Source: Liolophura sinensis
Taxonomy: Eukaryota; Mollusca; Polyplacophora; Chitonida; Chitonidae
Direction of reading: 5' to 3'
Length of the DNA: 64,000 bases
NCBI RefSeq assembly: GCF_032854445.1
Contig: NC_088301.1
Span: 23,718,226-23,782,225, forward strand
The notes beneath the pieces are model-generated. The model was given only the letters and a program-made list of their open reading frames with translations. It ran no database searches and was not told the origin of the DNA. This document shows positions 38,362-52,740 of this stretch, one piece after another. The position numbers and the translations under genes are program-made. The first letter of the stretch is position 1; every line of letters begins with the position of its first letter.

Positions 38362-40763
38362 CTTTGATTTTGATTTGATTTGATTTATTCACCAGAAAGA
38401 AAGTAGAAAAGGAAGAACATCTCAATACCTCTCTGTACCTAAACCTCTTGTATCCGCATGGTTATATATAAATATATATACACACACATACACACATACA
38501 TATACATACATATACATACACACCCGCAAACACACAGGCACACGCATATGTATGTACATGGACGTATATTCATACAAATACATCTTAAATATTATCGTAA
38601 TGTGCACAGTATAAGTAGGCCTATATAACAATGGTTTTTCTTAATCAAGGTTAATACAAACAGGTATATACACACACACATAATTACATATGTACGGATA
38701 CATCAGTTTGTCAACATAATACAACTTATAGCACTCTGGCGGGAGCAGAAACCCCAAAGGGCTTATTGTATCCCATAACATGTTTAAATTTAATTGACAA
38801 GAGATGCTAACTGGTTAATACTCATATGTTGGAATGAAGCACTTGCACATACGTACACGTGTACCTAATTATGCATACACATAGTAGTTACTACTGTAGC
38901 ACCCACTCCTAAATGTAAGGATATACAGACAGTAAAGAGAATTTACATTCGTAAATATGTGTACAAATATGCACACGCACACAAGTGCACTTATGTATTA
39001 ATATTCATATCAATCAAGGCGACAACAATATACTATCAAGAGAAAACGTTAAGCAAGAAACTACGTGTCGCAACTGAGTTAATTCAAAACGTATGCACAA
39101 TTGTGGATGACTTGGTGTAGCAATGATTATAGCTATATGCTTCATCAGCTGTATATTTTTCTCAGGAGTAAAGTTTTCAAAGGCGATTTAAATAATGATA
39201 AAGAGGTGATTTCTTTTAAATTGGAGGGCAGTTTATTCCATTCGATCGGTCCTTTTATTTTACAAGTGTGTAGGGATAGATTGCTTCTATGAAATGGTCG
39301 GTGTAAGTTAAAATATGATGTTCTAGTTGGATTAGCAGTGAATATCAGACTGTTTTGTCAAGTAAGTACGGGTGTATAATGGAGTAATGCTAGGATTGTA
39401 GAAGTATTTGTGAACTAACTGGAGTGTCTGAAAGGTGTTAACCGCGGTAACAGGTAAGATATTATACTCAGTAAAAATAGGCGCGCTGTGTTCGTATTTA
39501 TGAGAGGAGGTAATAATGCGTAATGCTCGTTTTTGAAGACGGATCAGGGGAAGAAGATGTGTTTCATAAGTATTTCCCCACACAGCATTGCAGTACGTAA
39601 TATGTGGGTTAATAAGTGCATAGTACAGGATGAACAGAGTATTTTTCTTTAGGGCATATTTAATATGATTTTTCACCCCTAAATTACAGGATATTTTTTT
39701 GCAGATATTATTTATGTGGTTTGTCCACGTTAATCTTTCATTGGAAGTTATACCTAAGAGATTGAAGGTCTGGATTTTTTCGACATTTACGCCTGCTATA
39801 GCCAGGAAAGGAGTAGCATGATTATTTATTCTGCGATTGGGAGCGATGTACATAAATTTGGTTTTCTTAATATTAAGAGACAGTTTATTGCAACCTAGCC
39901 AATCGTAAATTTTTTCAATTTCACGATTAAAAGTTTCCAGGAGGTGTGCTGGATCATCATTGCAAAGGACAGCACTAGTATCATCAGCAAACAATATGAT
40001 ATCAAGTAGAGATGAAACATCTTTAATGTCATTAATGTATATTAAAAAGAGAAGGGGTCCTAGGATTGAGCCCTGAGGAACACCAATATTCATGTATTTA
40101 GTAGTTGATCGGCAATCGTTGTATGAAAGGCAATGTGATCTGTCTTTCAGATAATCATTACACCATATATTACTAAGACCTTTGACACCATAATGGTCGA
40201 GTTTTTTCAACAATATATTGTGGTCTACAGTATCAAAAGCCTTTGCAAGGTCTAGAAAAAGAGTGATGCTGTACTTATTTGTTTCTTTAGCAGTTACTAG
40301 TTTATCATATAGAGCAATTATTGCATGTGTAGTAGAGTGATGCGATCTGAAACCGAACTGTTGACTGTATAATATATAATATACATTATAATATCGTTCA
40401 TTTCGAGGAACGTCGTCAGACAGTTAGCCACCAGTTTTTCGATGATTTTGCTGAAACACGGTAAGACAGATATTGGTCGGTAATTTTTAAACTCCTTCAT
40501 TTCACCCGATTTATACAGTGGTGTGAGTTTAGCACTTTTCATTTTATCAGGGAATATTCCAGTTTGAAACGATAAGTTTATTATATGGATCAGCGGTTTC
40601 GCTATTGCTGTGGCACAATACTTTACAACTGAAACACGAATCTCATCTAGGCCAGGAGAGCTATTCTTCAGTCCCATGATAACATCTACAACTTCTGCTG
40701 AGGTACAGGGATCAAGACTGAAATTTGGTACGGATGGTGTTTTGAGAAAAGTTTCAAAAGTTT
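38362..40763 (-). mobile_element. LINE copy in unit 4
   Basis: Same insertion and ancestral frameshift. It reads RSHCLSYND where units 1-3 have RSHCLLYND, a mark shared with unit 5, and has a private change in the fingers region (KPLIHII for KPLTHII). Confidence 0.85.
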
Positions 40764-40889
40764 AATGTGATCAAATTGCATGAGTAGGCCTACCTGAGAC
40801 GCACACACATCTTGTGTACAAAACGTGCTTACGACACGGCGCACATTGACTTTTTTGAGAGCATACCGCACATATCGGAGACGGGCGAT

Positions 40890-40954
40890 CTTATATACAC
40901 GCTGCCCCAGCAGCAATGCACTTTCCAACTTAGGTTCACTGATTGGCGCGCGCC
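40890..40954 (-). promoter_or_regulatory. Orphan histone-type promoter, unit 4
   Basis: Same elements as unit 1. Confidence 0.55.
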
Positions 40955-42199
40955 ACGTATTTCGGTCTGGACCGATGAGAAAGATTCCCTTTAGAGTTAT
41001 TCCCCCTGAACGGCCACTCGAAAACCAACTCTGCTACATGGCCTGCATGTCAGCCTGCTTCTCCTGCATGCCTGCGCGGACCTGTGCTGTCTACAGCTAC
41101 AGCTAAGTATATGCCACTATACATTTGACAACAGCATCATTTTACGTACATCTATATGGTGCCATCGAATGGGAAGCTCTGTTTTGGCACTCGTGCACAA
41201 GCCCCTAACCTTAAACCTATTACATTATGCACTGCCCTGTGACATTGCTCCACGCGTACCAGTACCTGCTGTGTTCCTCGAATAGCTAGAATGTCTTCAC
41301 ACATTTATTCTACTTGGTTTGCTACATATGTACATACTGAACGTATGTTCGATGGGGAAAGCACCTCAGTCCATACGCCGGCGTCCATTGCTGCCACTGC
41401 ATGCATGCATGCATGTCGATCTCCTTGCAACTACAATGCTGCATGCACGGATGTATAGATGGCACGCACGGACCTCCGTGCAAGCTTGCACAAAATGTGT
41501 ACTCGCTATTCAAGAAACTTGATATAACACCCACGCCAGTGCAGGGATGTGTAATCATTTTGTCCAGTGGCCAAAATTCCGGTTTAAGGTAGAATATATA
41601 CGTATGTATATCTACATGTAGGCTAAATATAGATCCGCGAGTACACTGAAATGCCACCCCAAAAAAATAAAATAAAATAAAGATGAAATGAAATAAATAC
41701 GGGCGTACATCACATAATGTAAAAACGCTGCGCACATGCCTGAAGAAGCATTGGCTTTGGGCGGGCAAGTGTTGCATTCATTTGGAGTGCACTTTGATGA
41801 AGGGCTCTTGCGGGCAAATTTGGTTTATTGCACAGGAAAATGTCTGTGTTCGAATCGCTGTCAGCGATCTTGCATCCGTTTGATTCGTATAATTTTCAGC
41901 TTTCCAGATAGTCTGAGTATTTCTGCAGAGCTTTCGTGAAGTTATTTTGTACAACTATAGGCCTTACTGGTCGCTAGCGAAGTCCATGGCAAAAGGTGAC
42001 CTTTTCCCCAATGCTTTAACAATGGGCGGCCATTTAGTTTTTGTTTTCGACACAAAAGGGTGCATGGTGACTTGTCCTCCAACTGCGGACCCGTCTTTTT
42101 TATTTCTTTATTATTATTATTACATTTTTTGTGTGAGTCCATGTATGGATGCCTCCATTCAGTGACTTATTTATATATACGTGGACATACAAGTTGGAA

Positions 42200-42336
42200 G
42201 CTACACGGGCTCTGCCCGGTTTCGTCCCACCATAGTGCTGGCTGCCGTGGTATAAGTGGAATATTCTTGAGCACGGCGTAAAACAGCAATTAACAAGTAA
42301 GTAAGCAAGTAAATAAATAAAATAAATCAATAAATA
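42200..42336 (+). repeat. SINE-type tail, unit 4
   Basis: Same fragment as unit 2. Confidence 0.7.
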
Positions 42337-42582
42337 TAGGAGCTTTATGGATGGGTTCTCGGTCCACTCACTTCCGCTTAATTTAGCACAATTTAACATT
42401 TTAAGTAGTGCTCAAATTGCTCTTTGTGGATGTTTGTCACTTTACTGCGCTACACACTATATACAGCTGCATGCATACATGCATGGGGAGAGCAGGCGAA
42501 GAGCAGTGAGTGAGCGAGGTGTATGTGGTTGGGATGCCTTAACGCCACATCGGCAGAATTTCAGCCATGCACGTCATGGCGA

Positions 42583-42670
<88 letters not shown>

Positions 42671-43131
42671 GTTGTCCTCTTACTTACATGAATGTAAGAT
42701 TTTATATATAGGACATGTAAATTAAGAAGTAATCTGTTTATTTTAATAGAATCTGAGTTATGTAATAAAATGTATTTTGTTATAACGTAATGCTGTCATA
42801 TTCAACATATAATAACCCCAAAGTTAGTGTAATAGAATCAATATGTTGCACTGAGAGAGAGAGAGAGAGAGTGAGTGTGTGTGTACACATGTGTGTTATA
42901 TTAAATGTAACGGATTAATTTTTTCAAAGAATGTCGGAAGAACGTGCCAATTGCTTACACGAAGACATACAGGAATGTGCACGTGGGAACGTACGTTGAG
43001 ATCCTGCATACATATACACATGCACACGTTTATGCACACATATGTACGTATAGACATGTACGTAAAAGTGAGTGCATGGGATTGCTTTACAAGTGCTTAG
43101 ATGGAAAAGGTTCTTTCGGGAAGAATTGGTT

Positions 43132-43147
43132 GGCCCTGAAAAGGGCC
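43132..43147 (-). terminator. Histone 3' stem-loop of H2A, unit 4
   Basis: Perfect stem-loop. Confidence 0.95.
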
Positions 43148-43191
43148 GTTGGATGGATAGTGTCCTGACAGACAGTCGGTGTTCTGGGCGC

Positions 43192-43569
43192 TTATTTGCC
43201 GGCCTTCTGGGTCTTCTTGGGCAGGAGGACAGCCTGGATGTTGGGCAAGACACCTCCTTGGGCGATGGTGACGCCGGACAGGAGCCTGTTCAATTCCTCA
43301 TCGTTTCGGACGGCCAGCTGGAGATGTCGAGGAATAATTCTGGATTTCTTGTTGTCACGGGCGGCGTTTCCTGCCAACTCGAGAACTTCGGCAGCCAGGT
43401 ATTCGAGCACGGCAGCCAGATAGACAGGAGCTCCGGCTCCCACTCGCTCGGCGTAGTTGCCCTTTCTCAACAGACGGTGGATACGTCCGACGGGGAACTG
43501 GAGTCCAGCGCGGGATGAGCGAGTCTTGCTCTTTCCCTTGACTTTACCGCCTTTACCACGTCCAGACAT
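43192..43569 (-). CDS. H2A: Histone H2A, unit 4
   Basis: Intact 125-residue H2A identical to units 1 and 2; it has the full GGGG run that is short in unit 3. Confidence 0.98.
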   Translation of the reverse strand: MSGRGKGGKVKGKSKTRSSRAGLQFPVGRIHRLLRKGNYAERVGAGAPVYLAAVLEYLAAEVLELAGNAARDNKKSRIIPRHLQLAVRNDEELNRLLSGVTIAQGGVLPNIQAVLLPKKTQKAGK

Positions 43570-43640
43570 GATGCTTGCTGTGCTAGTCGAGTGTACGGAG
43601 ACAGATCTCAATAATAACTGGCTTGCGCGTTTAGTCAGCG

Positions 43641-43699
43641 CTTTTATACTGCCGAGGAGGATTCTGCTATTTTTAGGCAGGTTTTGGCGGGCGACCAAT
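43641..43699 (-). promoter_or_regulatory. H2A promoter, unit 4
   Basis: TATA, E2F-like and CCAAT boxes unchanged. Confidence 0.8.
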
Positions 43700-44352
43700 C
43701 CCTGAGCCGTGTTAGTCGATGACCGTGGCTCTCTGAAAGGTCCGCGCTTTTAGGCGCAAAACTGTTCAGGAACAAAGCCTTGTGGATACAGGCTGTCGGG
43801 GTTGGGGTTTGGGGGTATTTTTTAGGGGGGGGGGAGAGGGGAGGAAGAAGAGACAGCTATGGACATGGCTGCTTTATCGAGCTGAATGGCCAGGGTTGTG
43901 TAATATATATGACAAATTTCATTTTTTCTTTATATGTAAGTATGTATGCATGTATGTATGTATGAAGGTGCTGCTTAGATCAATCGCCCAAGTATATATA
44001 CCCCTCTGTCTGTATATGTATGTACGTATGCATGTACGTGTGTATGTATGAAGGTGCTGCTTAGATCAATCGCCCAAGTATATATACCCCTCTGTCTGTA
44101 TATGTATGTACGTATGCATGTACGTGCGTATGTATGAAGGTGCTGCTTAGATCAATCGCCCAAGTATATATACCCTTCTGCCTGTATATGTATGTACGTA
44201 TGCATGTACGTGTGTATGTATGAAGGTGCTGCTCAGCTCAGTCGCGCAAGTATATCTGTCCCTCTCAGTGTATATGTACAGGCCTATATGTCATCGGTGT
44301 CCATTGACTCTTTACAGGCCACATGCATGAAGTCTCGTAACAAACGACTGAA

Positions 44353-44410
<58 letters not shown>

Positions 44411-45008
44411 GCAGCATATGCGATGTGCAGGTGTATAAGCCCTACACTTGTACGGATTACCGTGTGTGTATACAGTCTTGCCATAGTTTTCTTGTCAAGG
44501 GAAATGCATGGGTAACCGGCCTGGTAGGCACATGATGAACCATGTAGTAAATATATATCTGCATACATGCAAATGCGTCGTTTTAGCTCGTGTCGGTCGA
44601 GTTTGTGAAGCCATCCATTTAGGACGACAGGCTAACCATACATAGTGCCGTTACACCTATAGTGTAGACATGTCGCATGCAGAATGAATAAAACTGTGAT
44701 ATTCACGTCAAATGTCTATGGTCATCGCCGTGGAGGGAGGTGGGTGGGTGGTTGGTTGTTTGTTTGTTTATTTATTGATTGTGTGTTAATTTCGCTCTCT
44801 ATACAATCTATGCGTTTAGGCGTCGGGGCTTGGGGAATTGATGCTTACATACACGGGTGCACATCTGACAGGGTCGGCTCGAGCGGAACTAAATGGCTTA
44901 CTGACAAGAGAATTATTGCGGTATCACACGGTACAGTATAAGGTACACCTGGAACGATCATAAACCAGTGCTCAGAAAGAGAAAGTACTCTTCCGGGAAG
45001 GGTTGGTT

Positions 45009-45024
45009 GGCCCTGAAAAGGGCC
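45009..45024 (-). terminator. Histone 3' stem-loop of H2B, unit 5
   Basis: Perfect stem-loop. Confidence 0.95.
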
Positions 45025-45051
45025 GTTGGGAGTTTTCAAGCGACGAGGAGT

Positions 45052-45426
45052 TTACTTGCTGCTGGTGTACTTGGTGACAGCTTTGGTACCTTCGCTGACG
45101 GCGTGCTTGGCCAGCTCACCGGGCAGGAGAAGACGGACAGCGGTCTGGATTTCCCGACTCGTGATGGTGGAGCGTTTGTTGTAGTGAGCCAGGCGAGAGG
45201 CCTCGGCGGCAATACGCTCGAAGATGTCGTTGACAAAGCTGTTCATGATAGACATGGCCTTGGACGAGATGCCGGTGTCAGGGTGGACCTGCTTCATGAC
45301 TTTGTAGATGTAGATGCCGTAGCTTTCCTTCCTCCTCCTACGCTTCTTCTTGTCCCCGGACTTGGGGGCAGACTTCTTGATAGCCTTCTTTGCTCCTTTG
45401 GAGCCGGTTGGTGTTTTGGGTGCCAT
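45052..45426 (-). CDS. H2B: Histone H2B, unit 5
   Basis: Same 124-residue H2B. Confidence 0.98.
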   Translation of the reverse strand: MAPKTPTGSKGAKKAIKKSAPKSGDKKKRRRRKESYGIYIYKVMKQVHPDTGISSKAMSIMNSFVNDIFERIAAEASRLAHYNKRSTITSREIQTAVRLLLPGELAKHAVSEGTKAVTKYTSSK

Positions 45427-45491
45427 GGCGGTACGGCTGCTGCTCAGTCAGAGATAGCGCTGTAGAGTGACGTGCCGCCGAGGCGATCGGC

Positions 45492-45583
45492 CTTTTATAA
45501 GACAAGCCCGGCTTGTAAAGTTGGAGGGAAAAGCGGAGCGCGGACCTGACAGAGAGCACTAAAAGTGATGTATCATTGGCGGG
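45492..45583 (-). promoter_or_regulatory. H2B promoter, unit 5
   Basis: TATA and CCAAT/E2F-like block as in unit 1. Confidence 0.8.
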
Positions 45584-47033
45584 CGTGTTTTCGTATATCC
45601 TCTCGGCTACGAGACAGGAGATTGAGTACTGACCAGGATTACCACGTCCGTGGGCATTCTGCACGCGTGTGTTTCTAGTATGTCGACAAGAGAAGATTTC
45701 ATGTTCCACTTTCTGCCCGTTTCCCCACATACCAACAAGATATACGACGCAAATCCAGTGATTGTATGGGTTAGCTACATGGTCAGGTTATATGCCTTGA
45801 CCCACACGTGGACATGTAGGCCTATAATGCGTATATAGGTGTGCATGTGTGCTTGCATATACACAGCAAGAGAAGCAAGAGAACAAAACTGTTAAACAAT
45901 AAATAAAAGCGCTACTGTTGTTTTCTCTCTGTGTAAATTTCTGTATAGGCAACTCATTGTAATTCTTTAATGCAGATCTATGTATTTCTAATGTAAAGAT
46001 AACGTTAATCTCTGTAAATAGCTTACTATTTATCCCCTTTCTGTTAAATGACCATGGCAGCATTTCAACCTATACAATAAGCTATAACATGCTACCACAA
46101 AGAGGTTAATCCCACTAATTGACTCATGTACATATGTAAATAGTATACCAACGCACTGCTGTTATGTAACCAAAATATTCACGTGTTAAAAAAAAAAAAA
46201 ATAAATAAAACACTGATTTGATGGGCCACGATATCCGCCAGGAAAGTGGCCCTAAAACCAGTAAATAAATAAAAAAATAAAAAATAAATGCATATACACA
46301 ACTTACATGGGCATGATGTGGTTGAGGATGGGTTCGTAAGTTTATTTTGAATTCACCTGTTTCCACCCATGTGGTTATTGCTTCGGAGCTGAGTGCACGG
46401 CTTTGCCATTATGCAATTATAATTTCTCATGCATATATTGTGGGATTCCAGTCGGCTTAGGCCCCCATGGAGTCGTGTGATAGAATGTTACGAGTGCAGG
46501 CAATGTTTCATGTCCGGGAGGTGGGGGTTGGGGGTTGGGGATGGGGATGGGGGTGGCGGGTCGAGGGGACGTGGATTGAGGACGACAGGCAGAGTACTCT
46601 ATTAAAAGAGAAGCGTTAACATGTGCAGGGATCCTTTGTTAAAGTGTTTCGACTGGAAGTTCATGCCGGGCGGGTAGGCCTAGGTTCATATATCATATAT
46701 GTACATGTATATATTATCTTTGTATGTATTTTTTGACTTCATAAATGGGCTTGCATGGTGAAGCGAACCGGCGGTGTCCAACTATATATAATAGGCGATA
46801 CTACAGGTTTTCTTCACACGCCTGGGAGAAAATATGCACGTGCGTGTATTCAAGTATAAATATAAAAACTGCATTGCCAGAGTACACGTTACACACTGAA
46901 CGAGGAAATCGACATGCGTTTACTCACGTTTGAAACACGCAGACATGAACTGACCAAGCTGATTGTGAATGCATATATTGAAAATTTAACACTAGTGCTC
47001 AGACTGAAAGATCTCTTTCGGGAAGATTTGGTT

Positions 47034-47049
47034 GGCCCTGAAAAGGGCC
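47034..47049 (-). terminator. Histone 3' stem-loop of H4, unit 5
   Basis: Perfect stem-loop. Confidence 0.95.
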
Positions 47050-47095
47050 GTTGGGTTGTTGTTGTTGTTGCTGGTGGTCCGAGAGGAGCTGGAGT

Positions 47096-47599
<504 letters not shown>

Positions 47600-47881
47600 T
47601 TAAGGAATACCTCGATCCAAAGCAGTCTGTCCCGTCCGCCCCAATCCCCCCGTCACCCCCTCCCACTTCTCATTCCACAGTAATTAACCTTCAACACCCA
47701 CAAGCTTAGATTACAGAGAAGATGTAGGCCTATATATGCTAAGTTTCATGGAAATCGATTCCACACTTCAGGTAGAGGTGCATGGACAAAATCTGAATAC
47801 ACGGAAAAGCACTAAATGTTGGGCAAAGTCCTGAATGGGGGTAACTGTGAAAAGAGGCGGGCAAACAAGCGTATACATACA

Positions 47882-50283
47882 CTTTGATTTTGATTTGATT
47901 TGATTTATTCACCAGAAAGAAAGTAGAAAAGGAAGAACATCTCAATACCTCTCTGTACCTAAACCTCTTGTATCCGCATGGTTATATATAAATATATATA
48001 CACACACATACACACATACATATACATACATATACATACACACCCGCAAACACACAGGCACACGCATATGTATGTACATGGACGTATATTCATACAAATA
48101 CATCTTAAATATTATCGTAATGTGCACAGTATAAGTAGGCCTATATAACAATGGTTTTTCTTAATCAAGGTTAATACAAACAGGTATATACACACACACA
48201 TAATTACATATGTACGGATACATCAGTTTGTCAACATAATACAACTTATAGCACTCTGGCGGGAGCAGAAACCCCAAAGGGCTTATTGTATCCCATAACA
48301 TGTTTAAATTTAATTGACAAGAGATGCTAACTGGTTAATACTCATATGTTGGAATGAAGCACTTGCACATACGTACACGTGTACCTAATTATGCATACAC
48401 ATAGTAGTTACTACTGTAGCACCCACTCCTAAATGTAAGGATATACAGACAGTAAAGAGAATTTACATTCGTAAATATGTGTACAAATATGCACACGCAC
48501 ACAAGTGCACTTATGTATTAATATTCATATCAATCAAGGCGACAACAATATACTATCAAGAGAAAACGTTAAGCAAGAAACTACGTGTCGCAACTGAGTT
48601 AATTCAAAACGTATGCACAATTGTGGATGACTTGGTGTAGCAATGATTATAGCTATATGCTTCATCAGCTGTATATTTTTCTCAGGAGTAAAGTTTTCAA
48701 AGGCGATTTAAATAATGATAAAGAGGTGATTTCTTTTAAATTGGAGGGCAGTTTATTCCATTCGATCGGTCCTTTTATTTTACAAGTGTGTAGGGATAGA
48801 TTGCTTCTATGAAATGGTCGGTGTAAGTTAAAATATGATGTTCTAGTTGGATTAGCAGTGAATATCAGACTGTTTTGTCAAGTAAGTACGGGTGTATAAT
48901 GGAGTAATGCTAGGATTGTAGAAGTATTTGTGAACTAATTGGAGTGTCTGAAAGGTGTTAACCGCGGTAACAGGTAAGATATTATACTCAGTAAAAATAG
49001 GCGCGCTGTGTTCGTATTTATGAGAGGAGGTAATAATGCGTAATGCTCGTTTTTGAAGACGGATCAGGGGAAGAAGATGTGTTTCATAAGTATTTCCCCA
49101 CACAGCATTGCAGTACGTAATATGTGGGTTAATAAGTGCATAGTACAGGATGAACAGAGTATTTTTCTTTAGGGCATATTTAATATGATTTATCACCCCT
49201 AAATTACAGGATATTTTTTTGCAGATATTATTTATGTGGTTTGTCCACGTTAATCTTTCATTGGAAGTTATACCTAAGAGATTGAAGGTCTGGATTTTTT
49301 CGACATTTACGCCTGCTATAGCCAGGAAAGGAGTAGCATGATTATTTATTCTGCGATTGGGAGCGATGTACATAAATTTGGTTTTCTTAATATTAAGAGA
49401 CAGTTTATTGCAACCTAGCCAATCGTAAATTTTTTCAATTTCACGATTAAAAGTTTCCAGGAGGTGTGCTGGATCATCATTGCAAAGGACAGCACTAGTA
49501 TCATCAGCAAACAATATGATATCAAGTAGAGATGAAACATCTTTAATGTCATTAATGTATATTAAAAAGAGAAGGGGTCCTAGGATTGAGCCCTGAGGAA
49601 CACCAATATTCATGTATTTAGTAGTTGATCGGCAATCGTTGTATGAAAGGCAATGTGATCTGCCTTTCAGATAATCATTACACCATATATTACTAAGACC
49701 TTTGACACCATCATGGTCGAGTTTTTTCAACAATATATTGTGGTCTACAGTATCAAAAGCCTTTGCAAGGTCTAGAAAAAGAGTGATGCTGTACTTATTT
49801 GTTTCTTTAGCAGTTACTAGTTTATCATATAGAGCAATTATTGCATGTGTAGTAGAGTGATGCGATCTGAAACCGAACTGTTGACTGTATAATATATAAT
49901 ATACATTATAATATCGTTCATTTCGAGGAACGTCGTCAGACAGTTAGCCACCAGTTTTTCGATGATTTTGCTGAAACACGGTAAGACAGATATTGGTCGG
50001 TAATTTTTAAACTCCTTCATTTCACCCGATTTATACAGTGGTGTGAGTTTAGCACTTTTCATTTTATCAGGGAATATTCCAGTTTGAAACGATAAGTTTA
50101 TTATATGGGCCAGCGGTTTCGCTATTGCTGTGGCACAATACTTTACAACTGAAACACGAATCTCATCTAGGCCAGGAGAGCTATTCTTCAGTCCCATGAT
50201 AACATCTACAACTTCTGCTGAGGTACAGGGATCAAGACTGAAATTTGGTACGGATGGTGTTTTGAGAAAAGTTTCAAAAGTTT
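47882..50283 (-). mobile_element. LINE copy in unit 5
   Basis: Same insertion and ancestral frameshift. It has the most private coding changes of the five (DHDGVKG, LKGRSH, LGVINH), all in a dead frame. Confidence 0.85.
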
Positions 50284-50409
50284 AATGTGATCAAATTGCA
50301 TGAGTAGGCCTACCTGAGACGCACACACATCTTGTGTACAAAACGTGCTTACGACACGGCGCACATTGACTTTTTTGAGAGCGTACCGCACATATCGGAG
50401 ACGGGCGAT

Positions 50410-50474
50410 CTTATATACACGCTGCCCCAGCAGCAATGCACTTTCCAACTTAGGTTCACTGATTGGCGCGCGCC
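50410..50474 (-). promoter_or_regulatory. Orphan histone-type promoter, unit 5
   Basis: Same TATA and CCAAT plus GC palindrome; leader base shared with unit 2. Confidence 0.55.
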
Positions 50475-50662
50475 ACGTATTTCGGTCTGGACCGATGAGA
50501 AAGATTCCCTTTAGAGTTATTCCCCCTGAACGGCCACTCGAAAACCAACTCTGCTACATGGCCTGCATGTCAGCCTGCTTCTCCTGCATGCCTGCGCGGA
50601 CCTGTGCTGTCTACAGCTACAGCTAAGTATATGCCACTATACATTTGACAACAGCATCATTT

Positions 50663-50862
50663 NNNNNNNNNNNNNNNNNNNNNNNNNNNNNNNNNNNNNN
50701 NNNNNNNNNNNNNNNNNNNNNNNNNNNNNNNNNNNNNNNNNNNNNNNNNNNNNNNNNNNNNNNNNNNNNNNNNNNNNNNNNNNNNNNNNNNNNNNNNNNN
50801 NNNNNNNNNNNNNNNNNNNNNNNNNNNNNNNNNNNNNNNNNNNNNNNNNNNNNNNNNNNNNN
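50663..50862. other. Assembly gap of exactly 200 N
   Basis: The round length suggests a scaffolder's placeholder, not a measured distance. Left of it is mid-unit histone repeat, right of it an unrelated ankyrin gene, so an unknown number of histone units may be missing here. Confidence 0.97.
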
Positions 50863-52364
50863 CAGCACTACATATCGCAACGCTGGCAGGTGATCTTAGG
50901 GCCATGAGCTTGTTGCTTAACCACGGCTGTTCCACTAGGGTAACAAATGTGGCAGGAAACACTCCACTACATATAGCTGTCTGCCAGGGGGATCTAGGAG
51001 CCCTCTGGCTTCTGGTAGGTTGCTCCCACCCTTATCCCCAGGAGGCCATTCACCTCAGCAGAGGTACGGCAATTCTTAGATTCAGGGATGCTAGATATCC
51101 ACCTGCCATTAAAGCAGAACTTCTCCAAGGCCTACCCAGACAATTGCACCTGTGGTAGTGACCTGGGCAATCCGCACAACAATGCCTGCACAAGAGACCG
51201 GGTGAACTAAGACGCGACATTAACCAGGGTACTGCTTTCTCAAATGACACAGCGCTTCATCAAGCCGCATTCGCTGGTAGACTTGACGCTGTGAGACTGT
51301 TGATCCATGCTGGTGCTACGGTCAACTCTCAAAACAATGACAAGCAAAGTCCTCTACACATGGCCTGCTTTAAGAACAGAACCAACATAGCTCAAGTTTT
51401 GTTGGAGTCAGGGGCAAACCCAAACCTTGAAGGTGCACGCAAAAAATTTAAGCATAATTACGTTTTATGTCATAAAGGAATGATCCTCTAGGCTTAGCAG
51501 CAGAACAGAACAATGTAAAACTAATTGAACTGCTGTTAGATCATGGTGCTAACTTTGGTAAGACCAGCAAACCTGAATTTGAGGACGCCAACCCGCTTTT
51601 CATAGCTCTTTGCCGCAGTGCCACTGATGCTGCAAAATGCTTGCTCCAGAATACTCATCGTTTGGCAGACACTTTTGATATTAGTTTTTGCAAGTCCAGC
51701 GAAGGCACATTTCTCTTCGCCGTTGCTAAATGCGAAGAAGGGCAAATATCCTTGGCCAAAAAGTTGATAGAACTCGGCTGCGATGTCAGTGCCAGAGTAG
51801 CTGATGGCAAAACAGCCCTGCACAATGCAGCCGCCATGGAATGTCCAGAGCTCATAGTCTACTGGTTGAGAATGGAGCCGACTGGTCACTGATGGACAAC
51901 TTCGGCTATAACCCTTTGCACATGTGCGTGGTTAACGACCAGCTGGAGTGTGCCAAGATGCTGGTGTCCTGCGGAGCAGACGTGAACACAAGAACAGTGT
52001 GGTCAGAATTTGATCCCAAGACGACATCTCTCCCACTAGGTTTGGCGATTGAGTGTGAAAACTTCGAATTGGTTCACTATTTCTTGAGGTTGGGGCAGAC
52101 CTGAGCTCAGAGCGTTACCTTTTTGATGACACAGTAACCAAAGAAAAGGCCCTGTTAGAGAAAGTTTATGAAGAAGATGAGGAGTTAGCGGAGAGGCTAC
52201 AAAATCTTGCCCATGAAGCCCCCTCTCTGACCTGTGTATGTGTGAGGCACATTCGTCATCACTTCAGGACTAACAGGTTGCCCTTTAGGGACATCTCGAG
52301 GCTACCTTTACCTGCGATAATGTCCAAGAAAATCTTAGGCAAAATATCATGTCTACACAGATAA
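50863..52364 (+). pseudogene. Ankyrin-repeat and SOCS-box gene (ASB type), partial and broken
   Basis: Ankyrin repeats run from the gap edge: ALHIATLAGDLRAMSLLLNHG, NTPLHIAVCQGDLGALWLL, TALHQAAFAGRLDAVRLLIH, SPLHMACFKNRTNIAQVLLE, then AAEQNNVKLIELLLDHGANF, KTALHNAAAMECPELIVYW and NPLHMCVVNDQLECAKMLVS. The end, SLTCVCVRHIRHHF with LPLPAIMSKKIL before a stop at 52362-52364, is a SOCS box, which in ASB proteins recruits elongin B/C and cullin 5 to ubiquitinate targets. Two likely splices lie at 51014/51228 and 51432/51492, the second across only 59 bp. Two single-base losses shift the frame near 51864 and 52085, both next to G runs. The start is lost in the gap. It is either a decaying gene or a real one with consensus errors. 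Confidence 0.7.
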
Positions 52365-52457
52365 TGTTTACCATTTCTTAGGCATAATTCAACAGTTCTA
52401 GTTCTAGGTTTGTTTTTGTTCAAGATGTTTAACTTTCCTTAATATTATAAAGATATT

Positions 52458-52458
<1 letters not shown>

Positions 52459-52512
<54 letters not shown>
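52459..52512. repeat. TA microsatellite
   Basis: About 50 bp of (TA)n just after the ankyrin/SOCS gene, outside the duplication that follows. Confidence 0.95.
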
Positions 52513-52520
<8 letters not shown>

Positions 52521-52687
52521 ATTATATGTTTCAAAAAATTCCTTGTTGATTGTTATTTCCATTCTTAACGCCAGCGGCCAGCGATTTAATACATGATTTG
52601 GTTGTTATGAATATTCATAGCTTTGAGCATCTATCTATGTTCCTTGCACAGGCCAGGAGGTGATAAATAACATGGAGCTAAATGGGC

Positions 52688-52740
52688 AAGAAATATTCTT
52701 GAGTACGGCGTAAAACACCAACCAAATAAATAAATAAATA
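52688..52740 (+). repeat. SINE-type 3' tail in copy A
   Basis: aagaaatattcttgagtacg, then the ggcgtaaaacaccaac block and (aaat)n: the same tail as in the histone units and at 62237-62490. Copy B has it at about 55583-55636. Confidence 0.8.
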
